DNA of 64,000 bases from Mycobacterium sp. KBS0706 (GTDB taxonomy: Bacteria; Pseudomonadota; Alphaproteobacteria; DSM-16000; Inquilinaceae): NCBI RefSeq assembly GCF_005938675.2, contig NZ_VCCH02000002.1:146873-210872 (forward strand). The letters run 5' to 3'. The position numbers and the translations under genes were made by a program. Positions 32,757 through 41,166 of the stretch are shown here, in pieces; position 1 is the stretch's first letter, and the number at the start of each line of letters is the position of its first letter. The notes under the pieces are model-generated. The model saw nothing but the letters and a program-made list of their open reading frames with translations. It was not told where the DNA came from and did no database searches.

Positions 32757-34271
32757 ATGGCGCGCTTTTTGCCATCCTCGCTGGCCCGCGACCTGCCGGC
32801 CTCGATCGTCGTCGTCCTGGTCGCCCTGCCGCTGTGCATGGGCATCGCCGTCGCCTCCGGCGTGCCGGCCGAGAAGGGGCTGGTGACCGGCATCATCGGC
32901 GGTCTCGTCGTCGGCCTGCTCGCCGGTTCGCCGCTGCAGGTCAGCGGCCCCGCCGCCGGCCTTGCGGTGATCGTGTTCCAGCTGGTGCAGGATTTCGGGC
33001 TCGCCATGCTCGGTCCGATCCTGGTGCTGGCCGGTCTGCTGCAGCTCGGCGCCGGCGTGCTGCGCCTGGGCAAGTGGTTCCGCGCCATCTCGCCCGCCGT
33101 GGTGCATGGCATGCTGGCCGGCATCGGCGTGCTGATCGTGGCGGCGCAGCTGCAGGTGCTGTTCGGCCGCACGCCGCTGCCGGACGGGCTGCAGAACCTG
33201 GCGGCGATCCCGGCCGCCCTGCTCGGCCTGCTGCCGCTGCAGTGGTCGTCCGGGACGGCCGCTGTGCTGGCCGGCGGCGCCACCATCCTGGCGATGGTGC
33301 TGTGGGAGAGGCTGCGGCCGCGCTCGCTGCGCCTCGTCCCGGGAGCCCTGGTCGGCGTCGTCGCGGGGACGGCGCTGGCCGCGGCCCTGGCGCTGCCGGT
33401 GCAGAGGGTGGACGTGCCCGACGCGATCCTGGCTGCCGTCTCGGTCCCGACCATGGCCGACCTGTCGCGGCTGGGTGAAGGCGGGATCCTGGCCGCGGCG
33501 CTGGTCATCGCCGTGATCGCCAGCGCCGAGACGCTGCTCTCCGCCGCGGCGGTCGACCGGATGCATGACGGCGTCCGCACGAATTACGACCGAGAGCTTT
33601 CGGCCCAGGGCGTCGGCAACCTGCTGTGCGGCCTGGCCGGCGCCCTGCCGATGACCGGCGTGATCGTGCGCAGCTCGGCCAATGTCCAGGCCGGCGCCGT
33701 CACCCGGTTGTCGACGATCCTGCACGGCGCCTGGATCCTGGCGGCCGTCGCCCTGCTGCCCTGGCTGCTGCGCGAGGTGCCGATGGCGGCACTGGCCGGG
33801 GTGCTGGTGGTCACCGGTTGGCGGCTGGTCAGCCTGAAGCATGTGCGCGAGCTGCTGCACCGGCACGGCGTGCTGCCGGCGGCGATCTGGGCGGCCACGG
33901 TGGTCATGGTGGTGGCGACCGACCTCCTGACCGGCGTCCTGGTCGGGCTGGCGCTGTCGTTCCTGGAGGTGCTGCCGCATCTGCGCCGCATGCCGCTGCG
34001 CATCCGGCGCCGCGACCTGCCGACCGGCGAGGCCGAGCTGCGGCTGGAGGGGGCGGCCACCTTCCTGCAGCTGCCGACGCTATTGCGGGCGCTGGAGGCG
34101 CTGCCGCCGGGCGCGACGGTCCGGCTCGATGCAGGCGGGCTGGCCCAGATCGACCACACCAGCATGGAGATGATCGCCGACTGGGCCGAACGCCGCGCGG
34201 CGCCCGTCGAGCTGCACCGGCCGTCGGCCCTGCCGCATGGTCAGCGCCTGGCCGCGGCGCTCCGGGCCTGA
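32757..34271 (+). CDS. SulP family anion transporter with STAS domain, probable bicarbonate permease
   Basis: The 504-residue membrane protein has the SulP core: ASIVVVLVALPLCMGIAVASGVP, then GIIGGLVVGLLAGSPLQVSGPAAGLAV, and about ten to twelve membrane segments, followed by a short C-terminal STAS-like domain (about 415-504, EAELRLEGAATFLQLPTLLRAL). SulP proteins carry sulfate or bicarbonate; direct linkage to a carbonic anhydrase gene favours bicarbonate here. It is the last gene of the rightward run; its stop is five bases from the converging receiver gene. Confidence 0.93.
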   Translation: MARFLPSSLARDLPASIVVVLVALPLCMGIAVASGVPAEKGLVTGIIGGLVVGLLAGSPLQVSGPAAGLAVIVFQLVQDFGLAMLGPILVLAGLLQLGAGVLRLGKWFRAISPAVVHGMLAGIGVLIVAAQLQVLFGRTPLPDGLQNLAAIPAALLGLLPLQWSSGTAAVLAGGATILAMVLWERLRPRSLRLVPGALVGVVAGTALAAALALPVQRVDVPDAILAAVSVPTMADLSRLGEGGILAAALVIAVIASAETLLSAAAVDRMHDGVRTNYDRELSAQGVGNLLCGLAGALPMTGVIVRSSANVQAGAVTRLSTILHGAWILAAVALLPWLLREVPMAALAGVLVVTGWRLVSLKHVRELLHRHGVLPAAIWAATVVMVVATDLLTGVLVGLALSFLEVLPHLRRMPLRIRRRDLPTGEAELRLEGAATFLQLPTLLRALEALPPGATVRLDAGGLAQIDHTSMEMIADWAERRAAPVELHRPSALPHGQRLAAALRA

Positions 34272-34276
34272 GGCTC

Positions 34277-34645
34277 TCACCGCCGCTCGATGAGATCCTT
34301 CAGCCCCTGCACGACCTGCAGCTGCAGGAACGGCTTGGTCCACACCGGGCGGCCGCGATGCAGCAGCTCGATCTCCGCCTCTGAGCGGCCGGTGACGAAG
34401 GCGAAGGGGATGTTGCGCTCCTCGAGGACATCGGCTGCGGCATAGACCTCGGTGCGGCCGAGGCCGATGTCGAGGAGTGCCGCGTCCAGCCGCTCCGAGC
34501 TGGCGATCCGGACCGCCTCGCGCAGCGTGCTGACCGGGCCGACCACCTCGAGCCCGGCGGCCAGGACGATGTGCTCGAGCATCCCCGCGATCCAGGTGTC
34601 GTCCTCGACGATCAGGACCCGGGGTGGGGGCTCACGGCTCTCCAT
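34277..34645 (-). CDS. stand-alone response regulator receiver protein
   Basis: The 122-residue product is a receiver domain without an output domain. Acidic pocket Glu14-Asp15-Asp16, phosphoacceptor Asp59 in AALLDIGLG, Thr in FVTGRS and Lys in VWTKPF are all present. Such single-domain proteins act in phosphorelays or, with a HWE/hybrid kinase, in general stress signalling. No kinase is adjacent in this orientation. It converges on the SulP gene and follows 103 bp of non-coding sequence next to the SDR gene. Confidence 0.9.
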   Translation of the reverse strand: MESREPPPRVLIVEDDTWIAGMLEHIVLAAGLEVVGPVSTLREAVRIASSERLDAALLDIGLGRTEVYAAADVLEERNIPFAFVTGRSEAEIELLHRGRPVWTKPFLQLQVVQGLKDLIERR

Positions 34646-34748
34646 GCCACCTCCACATGCCTGTGGGTTTCACCTCATCAACGGCAGATGACGGGAATCA
34701 TATCCACAGGCCTGATGTCGGACGAGCCGGAGCCCGGCCCTCCGCCGG

Positions 34749-35531
34749 TCACGACATGATCAGGCCGCCATCGACATTGATGGTCTGGCCGGTGATGTAG
34801 GCGGCGTCGTCGCTGGCCAGGAAGGCGACCAGGCCGGCCACGTCCTCGCCGCTGCCGGCGCGGCCCATCGGGATGCCGCGGACCCATTCCGCCATCAGCT
34901 CGCCCGGCTTGTAATCGCCCAGCAGCTTGCCCCAGGCGGCGTCATTGTAAGCCCACATATCGGTGTCGATGATGCCGGGGCAGAAGGCGTTCACGGTGAT
35001 GCCCTCCTTCGCCACCTCCTTGGCCAGGCTCTGGGTCACCCCGACCACGCCGAACTTCGAGGCGGCGTAATGGGGCGTGAACACGAAGCCCTGGCGCGCC
35101 TGGCCGGAGGCGGTGTTGATCAGCCGGCCGCCGCGGCCGTGCTTGCGGATCCGGCGGATCGCCTCCTGGCAGCACAGGAAGACGCCCTTGGTGTTGACCG
35201 CCAGCACCTTGTCCCACTCCGCCTCGGTCATGTCCTCGATCCGGGCGATGGTGATGACGCCGGCGTTCTGGATCGAGATGTCGACCTTGCCGAACTGCCG
35301 CTCCGCCTCGTCATAGAGGGCCGCGACCTGGGCCGGGTCGGTGACGTCGGCGACGAAGGATGCGGTGCGGCCGCCCTCGGCCGCGATGCGGGTTGCGGCC
35401 TCGGCAACGCTGGGCTCGTTGGCGGCCAGCAGCACGGAGGCGCCCTCGGCGGCGAAGCGGCGGGCGATGGCGGCGCCGATGCCGCGGCTGGCGCCGGTGA
35501 TGACGACGGTCTTGTCGGTGAAGCGGGGCAT
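34749..35531 (-). CDS. SDR family oxidoreductase, sugar/polyol dehydrogenase-like
   Basis: The 260-residue classical SDR has TGASRGIGAAIA, NAG in IQNAGVITI, Ser in NTASGQARQ and YAASK. It resembles butanediol, sorbitol and galactitol dehydrogenases, so an alcohol/ketose conversion is likely, with NAD(P) in the cytoplasm. It lies 27 bp downstream of the SorC-type regulator gene on the minus strand, divergent from the transketolase/kinase/importer operon, and probably serves the same pathway. Confidence 0.92.
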   Translation of the reverse strand: MPRFTDKTVVITGASRGIGAAIARRFAAEGASVLLAANEPSVAEAATRIAAEGGRTASFVADVTDPAQVAALYDEAERQFGKVDISIQNAGVITIARIEDMTEAEWDKVLAVNTKGVFLCCQEAIRRIRKHGRGGRLINTASGQARQGFVFTPHYAASKFGVVGVTQSLAKEVAKEGITVNAFCPGIIDTDMWAYNDAAWGKLLGDYKPGELMAEWVRGIPMGRAGSGEDVAGLVAFLASDDAAYITGQTINVDGGLIMS

Positions 35532-35558
35532 GGGGTCTCTCCCGGATGTGGCTTTGGG

Positions 35559-36533
35559 TCAGCGGGCGAAGTCGTTGTCGGACTGGGCCAGCAGCTTTTC
35601 CGCCGTGAAGCGGTCGGTGATCAGGATGTTGATGTGGCGGCCCAGCAGGGCGCCGCGGATCGCCGCCACCTTGCGGGCGCCGCCGGCGACGCCGACGATG
35701 CGCGGGATGGTGCCGATCTCGTCCAGCGACATCGAGATCACACGCTCATCCAGCGGCGTCTGGACCGGGGCGCCATAGGCGCCGAAGAAGCGCAGGCAGA
35801 TGTCGCCGACACCGCCGCTCTCGGCCACCGCCTCCAGCTCCTCGCCGGTGAAGACGTTGCCGCTGTTGGCCAGCATCTTGGACGGCTCGACCGCGCCGAT
35901 GCCGACCAGCGCCAGGGTGATGCGCCGCCACTGCTCGATCGTCGCCCGGACATAGGGGTCGGCGAGGAGGGCGCGCTTGGCCGAGGCCGAGCCCGCGACG
36001 CCGGGGGCGGGGAGGAGCTGCGGCTGCGACCCGGTCAGCTGGGCCAGGCGCGTGGTCAGGTGGGTGGCGTGGCCCTGCACCGCGGGGTTGCCCATGCCGC
36101 CCAGCATCTGCACCACCCGCTCGGCCGCCACCCGCTTCAGGGGGTTGATGGCGTCGACCATGCGCAGCAGCGACGCGCTCCAGGACGAGATGCCGATCAC
36201 CTCGCCCGGATCCAGCGTCGTCTCCAGGAAATGCGCGGCGGCGTCGCCGATGCCGGCCAGGATCGAGTCCTCGCGGTCCTCGCCGCATTCGGCGACGATC
36301 GCCTCGGCCAGGCCGAAGCGCTCGCGCAGCCCGGTCTCCAGGTCGACATAGGTGCCGCGCGGCGCGTTGATGGTGATGCGGACGATGGACTCGTCCTCGG
36401 CCCGCTTCAGCAGGCGCGAGATGGTGGCCTGCGAGATGTGCAGCCGCTGCGAGATGTCGGACTGCTTCAGCCGGTCGACATAGTACATCTGCGCCACCCG
36501 GGTGATCAGGCGAAGCTCGTTGATGCGGCTCAT
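35559..36533 (-). CDS. SorC/DeoR-type sugar-binding transcriptional regulator
   Basis: The 324-residue protein has an N-terminal HTH (VDRLKQSDISQRLHISQATISRLLKRA by position, about residues 19-45) and a large C-terminal sugar-phosphate-binding domain of the SorC family. These regulators respond to phosphorylated sugars. It is divergent from the transketolase gene across a 262-bp AT-rich region that holds a 14-bp palindrome at 36769-36782, its probable operator, and is itself followed by the SDR gene. Confidence 0.93.
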   Translation of the reverse strand: MSRINELRLITRVAQMYYVDRLKQSDISQRLHISQATISRLLKRAEDESIVRITINAPRGTYVDLETGLRERFGLAEAIVAECGEDREDSILAGIGDAAAHFLETTLDPGEVIGISSWSASLLRMVDAINPLKRVAAERVVQMLGGMGNPAVQGHATHLTTRLAQLTGSQPQLLPAPGVAGSASAKRALLADPYVRATIEQWRRITLALVGIGAVEPSKMLANSGNVFTGEELEAVAESGGVGDICLRFFGAYGAPVQTPLDERVISMSLDEIGTIPRIVGVAGGARKVAAIRGALLGRHINILITDRFTAEKLLAQSDNDFAR

Positions 36534-36722
36534 CGGAAGGCGGCCTCGATCATCGGTTGCCGGTTCGGCTGACTCGAAAATTTATGCATCATGGCCTGAT
36601 TATTCAGTCGCCAGCCGATGTCGGGTCAAGCGGAAGCTGTGTGCCGTCGCCGAGCATGGCTCAGAATTTTCTCCTAGTTCTTCGCGTCATTTGTCCTTTG
36701 GGCGAACGACGAGCCGAGTGGC

Positions 36723-36782
36723 TTGACGGGCTTCCGACTCCTGGCTAGCATGAATTTAAATCTGAATGTGAATAATTATTCA
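36723..36782 (+). promoter_or_regulatory. sigma70-like promoter and TGAATAATTATTCA operator of the sugar operon
   Basis: TTGACG (36723-36728) and TAGCAT (36746-36751) are spaced by 17 bp and make a reasonable sigma70-type promoter with a start near 36758. TGAATAATTATTCA at 36769-36782 is a perfect 14-bp palindrome placed downstream of that start and four bases before the GGAGGA ribosome-binding site. A matching half-site TTATTCAG is near 36600, on the SorC side of the region. Binding there would block transcription, so SorC repression is likely. Confidence 0.62.
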
Positions 36783-36795
36783 AGCCGGAGGAGCG

Positions 36796-37677
36796 GTGCT
36801 CGACCCCAAGCCCTCATTCGTCCCCGACACGGTCCCTGACCCGGCGCGCATCGCCGCGGCGGACGGGGCCGAGCGGGCGCGCCTCCTGGCCGGGGCGGCG
36901 GCGGAGATCCGCGGCTCGGTGCTGCGCATGATCGGGCAGGCCGGCCTCGGCCATGTCGGCGGCGACCTGTCGGTGACCGACATCCTGGCGACGCTGTTCT
37001 TCGGCGTGCTCGACCTCGACCCCGCCAACCCCATGCGGCCCGACCGCGACCGCTTCATCCTCAGCAAGGGCCATTGCGCCGCCGCGCTCTACAGCACGCT
37101 GGCGCTGCGCGGCTTCATCCCGACGGATCTGCTCGGCAGCTTCATGAAGACGCTGTCGGTGCTGAACGGCCATCCGAACCGGCGCAAGGTGCCGGGGGTG
37201 GAAGCGAACACCGGCCCGCTCGGCCACGGCCTGCCGATCGGCCTCGGCTCCGCCATCGCGGCGCGGCTGAGCAGCACCCCCTGGCGCGCCTTCGTCGTGC
37301 TCGGCGACGGCGAGCTGCAGGAGGGCAGCAACTGGGAGGCGGCGATGTCCGCCGGCCATCGCGGCCTGGACAACCTGACGGCCATCGTCGACCGCAACCG
37401 GCTGCAGCAGGGGGCCCGCACCGAGGACACCAACCGGCTGGAGCCGCTGGCCGACAAATGGCGCGCCTTCGGCTGGGAGACGGTCGAGCTGGACGGCCAC
37501 GACCATGCCGCGCTGTGGGCCGCCTTCACCGCCGCGCCGGCCGGCAAGCCGCGCTGCGTCATCGCCCGCACGATCAAGGGGAAGGGCGTGTCCTTCATGG
37601 AAGACCGCGTCGAATGGCACCACAAGGTGCCGTCGCCGGCACAGATCGAGCAGGCGCTCGCCGAGGTGGCCCGATGA
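36796..37677 (+). CDS. transketolase N-terminal (thiamine diphosphate-binding) subunit
   Basis: The 293-residue product is the first half of a split transketolase: SGHCAAALYSTLALRG region, GPLGHGLPIGLGSAIAA, and the ThDP motif GDGELQEGSNWEAAMSA with NLTAIVDRNRLQ. The start GTG 36796 is preceded by GGAGGA with an unusually short spacing of three bases. It forms an alpha2beta2-like enzyme with the product of the overlapping gene. Split transketolases are known in D-apiose (apulose phosphate) and sulfoquinovose pathways and elsewhere; the two-carbon donor here is unknown. Confidence 0.95.
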   Translation: MLDPKPSFVPDTVPDPARIAAADGAERARLLAGAAAEIRGSVLRMIGQAGLGHVGGDLSVTDILATLFFGVLDLDPANPMRPDRDRFILSKGHCAAALYSTLALRGFIPTDLLGSFMKTLSVLNGHPNRRKVPGVEANTGPLGHGLPIGLGSAIAARLSSTPWRAFVVLGDGELQEGSNWEAAMSAGHRGLDNLTAIVDRNRLQQGARTEDTNRLEPLADKWRAFGWETVELDGHDHAALWAAFTAAPAGKPRCVIARTIKGKGVSFMEDRVEWHHKVPSPAQIEQALAEVAR

Positions 37678-38624
37678 GCGCCGATGTCGTCGCCAAGGCC
37701 GGCACCTTCGACTGCCGCAAGGCCTTCGCCGAGACGCTGACCGAGCTGGCGCGGACTGACCGGCGCATCGTCGCCGTGTGCAACGACTCCGTCGGCTCCA
37801 GCAACCTGACCGGCTTCGCCGCCGAGTTCCCGGACCGGCTGGTCAATGTCGGCATCGCCGAGCAGGCCATGGTCGGGGTCGCCGCCGGCCTGGCCAATGG
37901 CGGCTTCGTGCCCTTTGTCTGCGCCGCCTCGCCCTTCCTGACCGGCCGGGCGCTGGAGCAGATCAAGGCCGACGCGGCCTACAGCTACTATCCCATCGTG
38001 CTGTGCGGCATGAGCCCGGGCATGGCCTATGGCGAGCTGGGGCCGACCCATCACTCGATCGAGGATCTGGCCTGGACCCGGGCGATCGCCGAGCTGACGG
38101 TGATGGTGCCGGCCGACCCGGCCCAGACCCGCGCGGCGGTGCGCTGGGCGGCGGGCGCGGGCCGTCCCGTCTTCCTGCGCATCGGCCGCTTTCCGGTGCC
38201 GGAGGTGACGCCGCCCGGCACCGAATTCGACGCCGGCGCGACGCAGCTTCTGCGCGACGGCGGAGACGTCACGCTGGTGGCCACCGGCACCATGGTGTCG
38301 CGGGCGCTCGAGGCGGCGGAGCTTCTGGCCGGGCAGGGGGTTCAAGCCCGTGTGCTGAACGTCGCCACCCTCAAGCCGCTCGACCCCGAGCCGCTGCTGC
38401 GCGCCGCGGCCGAGACCGGCCGCATCGTCACCGTCGAGGAGGCGGTGGTGCAGGGCGGGCTGGGCGGCGCCGTGGCCGAGATCGTGGTGCAGGGCCGGCC
38501 GGTGCCGATGCGCATCCTCGGTGTCACCGGCTTCGCCCCGACCGGCAGCGCCGCCTTCCTGCTCGACCATTTCGGGCTCAACGCGGCCGGCATCGCCGCC
38601 GCCGCCCGCGAGCTGGTGGCCTGA
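37674..38624 (+). CDS. transketolase C-terminal subunit
   Basis: The 316-residue protein holds the pyrimidine-binding and C-terminal domains of transketolase: VNVGIAEQAMVGVAAGLANGG with the catalytic glutamate, then FPVPEVTPPG and VATGTMVSRALEAAELLAGQG. The start ATG overlaps the N-terminal subunit stop as ATGA. The two together equal a normal transketolase of about 610 residues. The next gene, a sugar kinase, starts two bases after the stop. Confidence 0.95.
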   Translation: MSADVVAKAGTFDCRKAFAETLTELARTDRRIVAVCNDSVGSSNLTGFAAEFPDRLVNVGIAEQAMVGVAAGLANGGFVPFVCAASPFLTGRALEQIKADAAYSYYPIVLCGMSPGMAYGELGPTHHSIEDLAWTRAIAELTVMVPADPAQTRAAVRWAAGAGRPVFLRIGRFPVPEVTPPGTEFDAGATQLLRDGGDVTLVATGTMVSRALEAAELLAGQGVQARVLNVATLKPLDPEPLLRAAAETGRIVTVEEAVVQGGLGGAVAEIVVQGRPVPMRILGVTGFAPTGSAAFLLDHFGLNAAGIAAAARELVA

Positions 38625-38626
38625 CC

Positions 38627-40102
38627 ATGACCTTCGTCCTCGCCATCGACCAGGGCACCAGCTCCACCAAGGCGCTGCTGGTCGATGCCGCGGGCGCGGT
38701 GGTGGCGCGGGGCTCCGCGCCGCTGGGCGAGACGCATCCGAAGCCGGGCTGGGTCGAGCAGGACCCGATGGCGATCTGGGACAGCGTCCGCGCGGCCGTG
38801 GCCGCCTGCCTGCGGGGGCGGGATCCCCGCTCGGTCGCGGCGGTCGGCTTCAGCACCCAGCGCGAATCCCTGCTGATGTGGGACCGGCGGACCGGCGAGG
38901 CGCTGTCGCCGCTGATCAGCTGGCAGGACCAGCGCACCGGCGCGCTGTGCGAGGCGCTGCGCTCGCCCGATGCCGAGCGGCTGGTGCGGGACCGCAGCGG
39001 CCTGCCGATGGACCCGATGTTCTCGGCCGCCAAGGCCAAGTGGCTGCTCGACACGCTCGACCCGGACCGGGTGCGGGCGAAGGCCGGCGAGATCTGCCTC
39101 GGCACGGTCGATGCCTGGCTGCTCAGCCGGTTCGGCGGCGAGGCGGTGACCGAGGCCGGCAACGCCTCGCGCACCCAGCTGCTGGATGTCCGCCGCGCCG
39201 CCTGGGACCCCGACCTGATGGATCTCTTCGGCGTGCCGGAGGCGGCGCTGCCACGCGTGGTATCCTCGACCGGCCCGTTCCCGTCGGTCCGCGGCCTCGA
39301 CCCACTGCCGGACGGCGTGCCGGTGGCGGCGGTGCTCGGCGATTCCCATGCGGCGCTGTTCGCCCATGGCGCCTTCGCCCCGGGCCAGATCAAGGCGACG
39401 ATGGGCACCGGCTCCTCCGTCATGGGGCTGATCGACCGGGCCGAGGCGCTGGACCCCGGCTTGTGCCTGACCATCGCCTGGTCGGTCGACGGCCCGGCGC
39501 TGGCGGCGGAAGGCAACATTCGCTCGGCCGGGTCGACGCTGCGCTGGGTGGCAGAGCTGCTGGGCCTGTCGACCCAGGACCTGGCGGATCTGGCGGCCGA
39601 TGCCGCCAGCGACGGTGTGTTCCTGGTGCCTGGCTTCAACGGACTCGGCGCGCCGTGGTGGGACCTGAACGCGGTCGGCCTGCTGGCCGGCTTCACCCTC
39701 GGCAGCGGGCGGGCGGCGGTCGCGCGAGCGGCGCTGGAATCTATCCCGCACCAGATCGCCGATGTGGTCGAGGCGATCGACCGCAGCGTCGGCCAGGTGC
39801 GGGCGCTGCATGTCGATGGCGGGCCGACCCGCAACCCGGTGCTGATGCAGGCCCTGGCCGACCTCGCCGGCTGCGAGGTGCTGCGGTCGGATACGGCCGA
39901 GCTGTCGGCGCTCGGCGCGGCCCATCTCGCCGGTCTCGGCGCCGGGATCTGGAGCTGGGATGGCCTCGCGGCGCTGCCGCGCGAGCGGCATGGCTTCGCC
40001 GCGGCGATGCCGGCGGACCGGCGCCGGGCCGAGCGGGACGGCTGGCGGCGGGCGGTGCGGCGCGCCTCCGGCGCGGTGCCGCCGGAGACGGCGGAGCACT
40101 GA
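38627..40102 (+). CDS. FGGY family carbohydrate kinase
   Basis: The 491-residue kinase starts MTFVLAIDQGTSSTKALLVD, the phosphate-1 motif, and has GTGSSVMGL and VDGGPTRNPVLMQALADL later. It resembles glycerol, xylulose and erythritol kinases; it should phosphorylate a ketose or polyol in the cytoplasm. Being coupled to a split transketolase, the likely substrate is a ketose whose phosphate is then cut by ketol transfer. Substrate cannot be fixed from motifs alone. Confidence 0.94.
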   Translation: MTFVLAIDQGTSSTKALLVDAAGAVVARGSAPLGETHPKPGWVEQDPMAIWDSVRAAVAACLRGRDPRSVAAVGFSTQRESLLMWDRRTGEALSPLISWQDQRTGALCEALRSPDAERLVRDRSGLPMDPMFSAAKAKWLLDTLDPDRVRAKAGEICLGTVDAWLLSRFGGEAVTEAGNASRTQLLDVRRAAWDPDLMDLFGVPEAALPRVVSSTGPFPSVRGLDPLPDGVPVAAVLGDSHAALFAHGAFAPGQIKATMGTGSSVMGLIDRAEALDPGLCLTIAWSVDGPALAAEGNIRSAGSTLRWVAELLGLSTQDLADLAADAASDGVFLVPGFNGLGAPWWDLNAVGLLAGFTLGSGRAAVARAALESIPHQIADVVEAIDRSVGQVRALHVDGGPTRNPVLMQALADLAGCEVLRSDTAELSALGAAHLAGLGAGIWSWDGLAALPRERHGFAAAMPADRRRAERDGWRRAVRRASGAVPPETAEH

Positions 40103-40139
40103 TCTGCCCCGCCTGGTGACACGAAAAGGGATGTAGGGA

Positions 40140-41120
40140 ATGGAAGCGCGCATCGACCGACCGGCCACCAGGACGTTCCTGCCGCGATTCAGCCTGACCA
40201 GCGGTGCCCAAGGCCCGCTGATCGGCCTGATCCTGCTGTGCGTGATCTTCTCCTTCGCCTCGGACCATTTCCTGTCGGTCCGCAACGGCCTCAACGTGCT
40301 GGACCAGGTCACCGTGCTCGGCATCCTCGCCATCGGCATGACGGCGGTGATCGTGATCGGCGGCATCGACCTGTCGGTCGGGTCGGTCCTGGCGCTGTCG
40401 ATGATGGTGATGGGCTGGCTGGCGCGCGACATGGAGCTGCCGATGGCCCTGGCCATCCTGCTCGGCATCGGTTCCGGCGCGGTCTGCGGCCTGGCCTCGG
40501 GCCTCCTGATCACCATGGCGCGGCTGCCCGCCTTCATCGCGACCCTGACCATGATGTCGGTGGCGCGCGGCCTGGCCAACATCCTGACCGACGGCACCCA
40601 GATCGTCGGCTATCCCGACTGGTTCACGGCGCTGGCCACCGTGCGCAACTTCGGCTTCCTGTCGCTGACCGTAGCGCTGTTCCTGGTGCTGGTCGCGGTC
40701 AGCTGGCTGTACCTGACCTTCCGGCCCAGCGGCCGCAACCTCTACGCCATCGGCGGCAGCCGCGAGGTGGCGCGCCTGGCCGGCATCCATGTCGGCCGGG
40801 TGACGATCGCGGTCTACGCCGCGGCCGGGGCGCTGGCCGGCATCGCCGGCATGGCGCTGGCCTCGCGTCTCGACTCCTCGCAGCCCAGCGCCGGGCTCGG
40901 CTACGAGCTCGACACCATCGCCGCGGTCGTGATCGGCGGCGCCAGCCTGTCGGGCGGCGTCGGCAGCATCGGCGGCACGGTGGTCGGCGTCCTGATCATC
41001 GGCGTGCTGCGCAACGGGCTGAACCTGCTCGGCGTCTCGCCCTTCGTGCAGCAGGTGGTGATCGGCCTCGTGATCGCCGCCGCCGTCACCTTCGACACCC
41101 TCGGCCGGCGCAACCGCTGA
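40140..41120 (+). CDS. sugar ABC transporter permease, RbsC-like
   Basis: The 326-residue permease has about eight to ten hydrophobic segments and the family signature GIDLSVGSVLALS, with LAGIHVGRVTIAVYAAAGALAGIAG and GGASLSGGVGSIGGTVVG. RbsC-type permeases form homodimers in the inner membrane for pentose and polyol import. An AAAAGGGA site lies eight bases before the ATG. The gene order permease, binding protein, ATPase differs from the E. coli rbsDACB order. Confidence 0.95.
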   Translation: MEARIDRPATRTFLPRFSLTSGAQGPLIGLILLCVIFSFASDHFLSVRNGLNVLDQVTVLGILAIGMTAVIVIGGIDLSVGSVLALSMMVMGWLARDMELPMALAILLGIGSGAVCGLASGLLITMARLPAFIATLTMMSVARGLANILTDGTQIVGYPDWFTALATVRNFGFLSLTVALFLVLVAVSWLYLTFRPSGRNLYAIGGSREVARLAGIHVGRVTIAVYAAAGALAGIAGMALASRLDSSQPSAGLGYELDTIAAVVIGGASLSGGVGSIGGTVVGVLIIGVLRNGLNLLGVSPFVQQVVIGLVIAAAVTFDTLGRRNR

Positions 41121-41166
41121 CCGGGACAAAGACGGAAAGACCGTCGCAACAGGAGAGGAAAGACCC

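Noticed and set aside
36796..38624. Sulfoquinovose sulfo-transketolase pair (SqwGH-like)
   Set aside because: The cluster has an FGGY kinase and sugar/polyol dehydrogenases but no sulfoquinovosidase, isomerase or SLA-converting gene, so sulfoquinovose degradation is not supported.
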